A DNA stretch of 64,000 nucleotides, taken from positions 1,240,001 to 1,304,000 of the forward strand of contig OX638330.1 in the NCBI GenBank assembly GCA_951812725.1, written 5' to 3'. The translations under genes were made by a program, and so were the position numbers. This DNA is from an uncultured Caldilineaceae bacterium (GTDB lineage Bacteria; Chloroflexota; Anaerolineae; Caldilineales; Caldilineaceae). The notes under the pieces are model-generated. The model ran no database searches. It was given only the letters and a program-made list of their open reading frames with translations, and was not told where the DNA came from. Shown in pieces: positions 61,465 through 64,000 of this stretch (its first letter is position 1; every line of letters starts with the position of its first letter).

Positions 61465-62477
61465 TGAGACTGCTGCAATACGTAGCGAAGCGGCTGCTCC
61501 AACTGATCCCGGTTCTCTTAGGGGTCTCCATCATCATCTTCACCATTTCGCATGTCCTGCCCGGCAATCCCGTTTATGTTTTTGTCGGGCTTGAAACAAC
61601 GCCTGAGCAGATCGAGGAAATCACGAAGCGTCTTGGCCTGGACAAGCCGCTGCATGAGCAGTACTTCATTTGGCTGGGGAACGTGCTGCGCGGGGACTTG
61701 GGGGAGTCCTGGTTCACGTCTGAACCCGTCGCCCGGGATCTGATCAGGCGTTTTCCTGCCACCTTTGAATTGACAACTGCGGCCCTTGTTCTGGCTATCG
61801 CGATTGGCGTTCCGCTGGGCGTCCTGTCGGCGGTATACAGAAACAGTTGGATCGACAATTTCAGTCGCGGCATCACGCTTGTGGGCGTTTCGGTGCCATC
61901 GTTCTGGCTGGGCCTCATACTTATTTACGTCTTGTTTTATCTTTTGCGGATTTTTCCGCCGCCTAGCGGCCGCATCGGGCTGCTGGTTTCGCCGCCGGAC
62001 CGAATCACGGGGCTCTATCTTGTAGACAGTATATTGACCGGAAACTGGAAGGCCTTCAGTTCGAGTGCGCAACACCTGGCGCTGCCCGTGATGACGGAGG
62101 CGCTGGTTGCGCTGGCGCCGATTACACGTCTGATGCGGTCGTCGATGCTCGAGGTTCTGGGGTCGGAGTATATTCAGGCTGCGCGGGCGAATGGTGTGCC
62201 GGAACGCCAGATTTACTTCCGCGATGCTCTGCGCAATGCGCTGCTGGCGCCGCTGACGTTCGTGGCGCTGGTCTACGGCAATCTGCTGGGCGGCAGTGTG
62301 GTTATCGAGAGGATATTTTCCTGGCCCGGGATAGGGCGATACGCGCTTGAATCGATCGTCGTTAAGGACTATAACGCGGTGCAAGGCTTTGTCTTGATGG
62401 CGGCCGTTCTCTACGTCCTTGTATTTCTGATTGTGGATATACTTTACTTTGTCATCGATCCGAGAATTACCGCTTAG
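61464..62477 (+). CDS. Dipeptide/oligopeptide ABC transporter permease (DppB type)
   Basis: A 337-residue inner-membrane permease. The N-terminal 'LLQYVAKRLLQLIPVLLGVS' helix and 'HVLPGNPVYVFVG' begin the family pattern. 'TTAALVLAIAIGVPLGVLSA', 'GITLVGVSVPSFWLGLILIY' and the EAA-like loop 'SEYIQAARANGVPERQIYFR' follow, with 'VVIERIFSWPGIGRYALESI' near the end. The ATG at 61464 overlaps the TAA of the upstream decayed gene by one base (TAATG), the relic of translational coupling. With the genes after it this forms a DppBCD-type importer for peptides, nickel chelates or oligosaccharides. No binding protein is in the window. Confidence 0.93.
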   Translation: MRLLQYVAKRLLQLIPVLLGVSIIIFTISHVLPGNPVYVFVGLETTPEQIEEITKRLGLDKPLHEQYFIWLGNVLRGDLGESWFTSEPVARDLIRRFPATFELTTAALVLAIAIGVPLGVLSAVYRNSWIDNFSRGITLVGVSVPSFWLGLILIYVLFYLLRIFPPPSGRIGLLVSPPDRITGLYLVDSILTGNWKAFSSSAQHLALPVMTEALVALAPITRLMRSSMLEVLGSEYIQAARANGVPERQIYFRDALRNALLAPLTFVALVYGNLLGGSVVIERIFSWPGIGRYALESIVVKDYNAVQGFVLMAAVLYVLVFLIVDILYFVIDPRITA

Positions 62478-62571
62478 CGTTTCTGCTGATCGCGTTTATG
62501 GCGGCCAAATCGCCGCCAGACTGCGGCGGTCCGCACAAGCGGAACTGACCTGGAAGAGCAGGGACTGAGAA

Positions 62572-63465
62572 ATGAGGACCAGGGCCACGTCCTTTCAACT
62601 GGGGCTGAATACGGAAATGCCGCCGGGGCTGCAGCGTTTTCTCTATCAATTGCGGCGCAATTGGTCGACGCTGTTTGGGATAGGCATTATCCTTTTCTTC
62701 ATCCTAGTTGCAATCTTCGCGCCTTTGCTGGCGACGCACGACCCGGTCGCGACCAACCTGGATGAGCAGTTCCAGCCACCCAGCCTGCGGCACTTCTTCG
62801 GTACTGACGAGGTAGGTTGGGATATTTACTCTCGGGTCATCTACGCGACGCGCGTCAACTTTTTCATCGCGATGGCATCGGTGCTGACGGCAATAGCTGT
62901 CGGCGTACCGCTGGGAGGGCTGACCGGTTATTTCAGCGGTCGATTCGACGACATTATGATGCGCATTCTCGACGCCTTCCAGGCGTTCCCGCCCCTCATT
63001 CTGGCCATGGCAGTGATTGCCGCTCTGGGGAGAAGCATCTGGCTCGTTATCGCGGTGATTGCTTTCTTATACTTCCCCTCCTACCTGCGTGTGGTTCGCG
63101 CTGAAATGAAGAGCAAGAAGGAGAGCTTTTACGCCGAAGCTGCGCGGTCGGTTGGCAATCCTTCCTACCGTCTCATATTTCGACATCTCCTCCCCAACTG
63201 TCTTGATCCCGTTCTTGCCCAGGCTCCGCTCAACGCCGGATGGGCAATCCTGGTTGCTGCCAGCCTGAGCTTTATTGGACTGGGTGTGCCTATTCCGACA
63301 CCTGAGTGGGGCTCGATGATCAACGATGGCGTTGGCGGGATTGTCAGCGGCGAATGGTGGATCTCCTTTTTCCCCGGACTCACTGCTATGCTCGCCGTGC
63401 TCGGCTTCAATCTCCTGTCTGAGGGATTGAGAGACATTTTCGATCCCAAACGAATGGAATCCTGA
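62572..63465 (+). CDS. Dipeptide/oligopeptide ABC transporter permease (DppC type)
   Basis: A 297-residue partner permease. An N-terminal cytoplasmic stretch is followed by 'IGIILFFILVAIFAPLLATH', the family 'HFFGTDEVGWDIYSRVIYAT', 'SVLTAIAVGVPLGGLTGYFS', and the EAA loop 'KKESFYAEAARSVGNPSYRL', ending with 'NLLSEGLRDIFDPKRMES'. The conserved Asp and Arg in 'TDEVGWDIYSRV' are intact. The start at 62572 is 95 bases after dppB-like. It is three bases from the ATPase gene, so the two are tightly coupled. Confidence 0.93.
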   Translation: MRTRATSFQLGLNTEMPPGLQRFLYQLRRNWSTLFGIGIILFFILVAIFAPLLATHDPVATNLDEQFQPPSLRHFFGTDEVGWDIYSRVIYATRVNFFIAMASVLTAIAVGVPLGGLTGYFSGRFDDIMMRILDAFQAFPPLILAMAVIAALGRSIWLVIAVIAFLYFPSYLRVVRAEMKSKKESFYAEAARSVGNPSYRLIFRHLLPNCLDPVLAQAPLNAGWAILVAASLSFIGLGVPIPTPEWGSMINDGVGGIVSGEWWISFFPGLTAMLAVLGFNLLSEGLRDIFDPKRMES

Positions 63466-63468
63466 GAG

Positions 63469-64000
63469 ATGCTTACCGAACGGAGGCTGGAATCACTACT
63501 CGAAGTAAGAGGGCTGCATACTTACTTTTATACGTATGAGGGTGTGGTCAAGGCTGTTAACAGCGTATCCTTTGTGCTGAATCGAGGAGAGATTACAGGA
63601 CTGGTTGGGGAGAGCGGCTCTGGAAAATCCGTTACCGCACAGTCGATTGTTCGGCTAGTGAAAGCCCCTGGCAAAATCGTTGAGGGCGAGGTCTGGCTGG
63701 ACGGGCAGGACCTGATGTCATGCAGCGAACATGAAATGCAATCAGTTCGCGGCCGCATGATCTCAACGATTTTTCAGGAACCGAGGGCTGCACTCAATCC
63801 CCTTTTCACTGTCGGTGACCAGATTGGCCGCGTTATTCAGCTGCGAGAAGGCTGTTCACGCAAGGCAGCCGAGGGCCTCGCCATTGAAGTGATGCGCGCG
63901 GTTGAAATCGCTGATCCGGAACGGCGGGCCGGCGCTTATCCGCATGAGCTCTCCGGCGGTATGTGTCAGCGAGTTATGGTTGCGATTGCGCTGAGCGCGA
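63469..64000 (+). CDS. Dipeptide/oligopeptide ABC transporter ATPase (DppD type), truncated by window end
   Basis: The ATG at 63469 opens a frame that is still open at the right edge (177 codons). It encodes the first ATPase of the importer: 'LLEVRGLHTYFYTYEGVVKA', Walker A 'GLVGESGSGKSVTAQSIV', Q-loop 'STIFQEPRAALNPLFTVGDQ', and signature 'YPHELSGGMCQRVMVAIALS'. The Walker B and the oligopeptide C-terminal extension lie beyond the window. GAGAG precedes the start. It completes the visible part of the operon. Confidence 0.95.
   Translation, partial: MLTERRLESLLEVRGLHTYFYTYEGVVKAVNSVSFVLNRGEITGLVGESGSGKSVTAQSIVRLVKAPGKIVEGEVWLDGQDLMSCSEHEMQSVRGRMISTIFQEPRAALNPLFTVGDQIGRVIQLREGCSRKAAEGLAIEVMRAVEIADPERRAGAYPHELSGGMCQRVMVAIALSA

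Overview
The window reads as a fragment of a GC-rich, environmental Chloroflexota genome. The gene families fit a Caldilineae- or SAR202-like, possibly sponge- or sediment-associated lineage: several phytanoyl-CoA dioxygenase-like proteins, enolase-superfamily sugar-acid dehydratases, Gfo/Idh/MocA and LLM-class oxidoreductases, tandem aldo/keto reductases and bacterial LRR proteins. This placement is inference from gene content, not from a marker tree. No rRNA, tRNA, CRISPR array, prophage or transposase gene was seen.

Layout. 0.2-1.5 kb: a TPR-like protein. 1.9-13.6 kb (minus strand): a PHP phosphoesterase, a flippase-like membrane protein, then a menaquinone cluster in the order menF-menD-menB-[MITE]-menE-[BrnT toxin and a BrnA-like repeat protein]-phyH-menH, headed by a TetR regulator with an operator-like palindrome. 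13.8-19.7 kb (minus): a sugar ABC importer (binding protein, two permeases; no ATPase in the window) followed by a PhyH protein and a B12-binding radical SAM protein. 20-28.6 kb: HAD phosphatase, prmC-prfA, a phosphoribosyltransferase, a small membrane protein, a histidine phosphatase, a double DinB protein and an ABC-class ATPase. 28.8-36.9 kb (plus): two near-duplicate aldo/keto reductases, the nickel-pincer cofactor genes larB-larE-larC, a Nudix protein, a third aldo/keto reductase, a methyltransferase and a GH16-like protein. 37-52.8 kb: sugar-acid and sugar oxidoreductase genes, IMPase, desaturase, lactonase, LLM oxidoreductase, GH2 glycosidase and alcohol dehydrogenases. 52.9-57.8 kb: two RecQ helicase genes; the first has lost the RQC and HRDC domains and carries ten plant-type leucine-rich repeats instead. 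57.9-64 kb: Gfo/Idh/MocA, a 2-hydroxyacid dehydrogenase, two decayed genes and the start of a dipeptide ABC importer operon.

Four items stand out. (1) A RecQ-LRR fusion lies between two 114-bp direct copies of the 3' end of the upstream alcohol dehydrogenase gene. (2) A BrnT toxin is paired with a protein that has a BrnA-like N-terminus but three 78-residue repeats of unknown type in place of the usual ribbon-helix-helix. (3) A family of ~300-bp MITE-like elements is present as four full copies and further partial ones. They share terminal inverted repeats and a two-hairpin core with compensatory arm changes, and one copy has a 6-bp target duplication. (4) Removing that copy in silico rejoins a broken reading frame.

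Starts were moved from the longest reading frame where ribosome-binding sites or family length favoured it; this is stated per gene. Identity figures are by-eye comparisons within the window.
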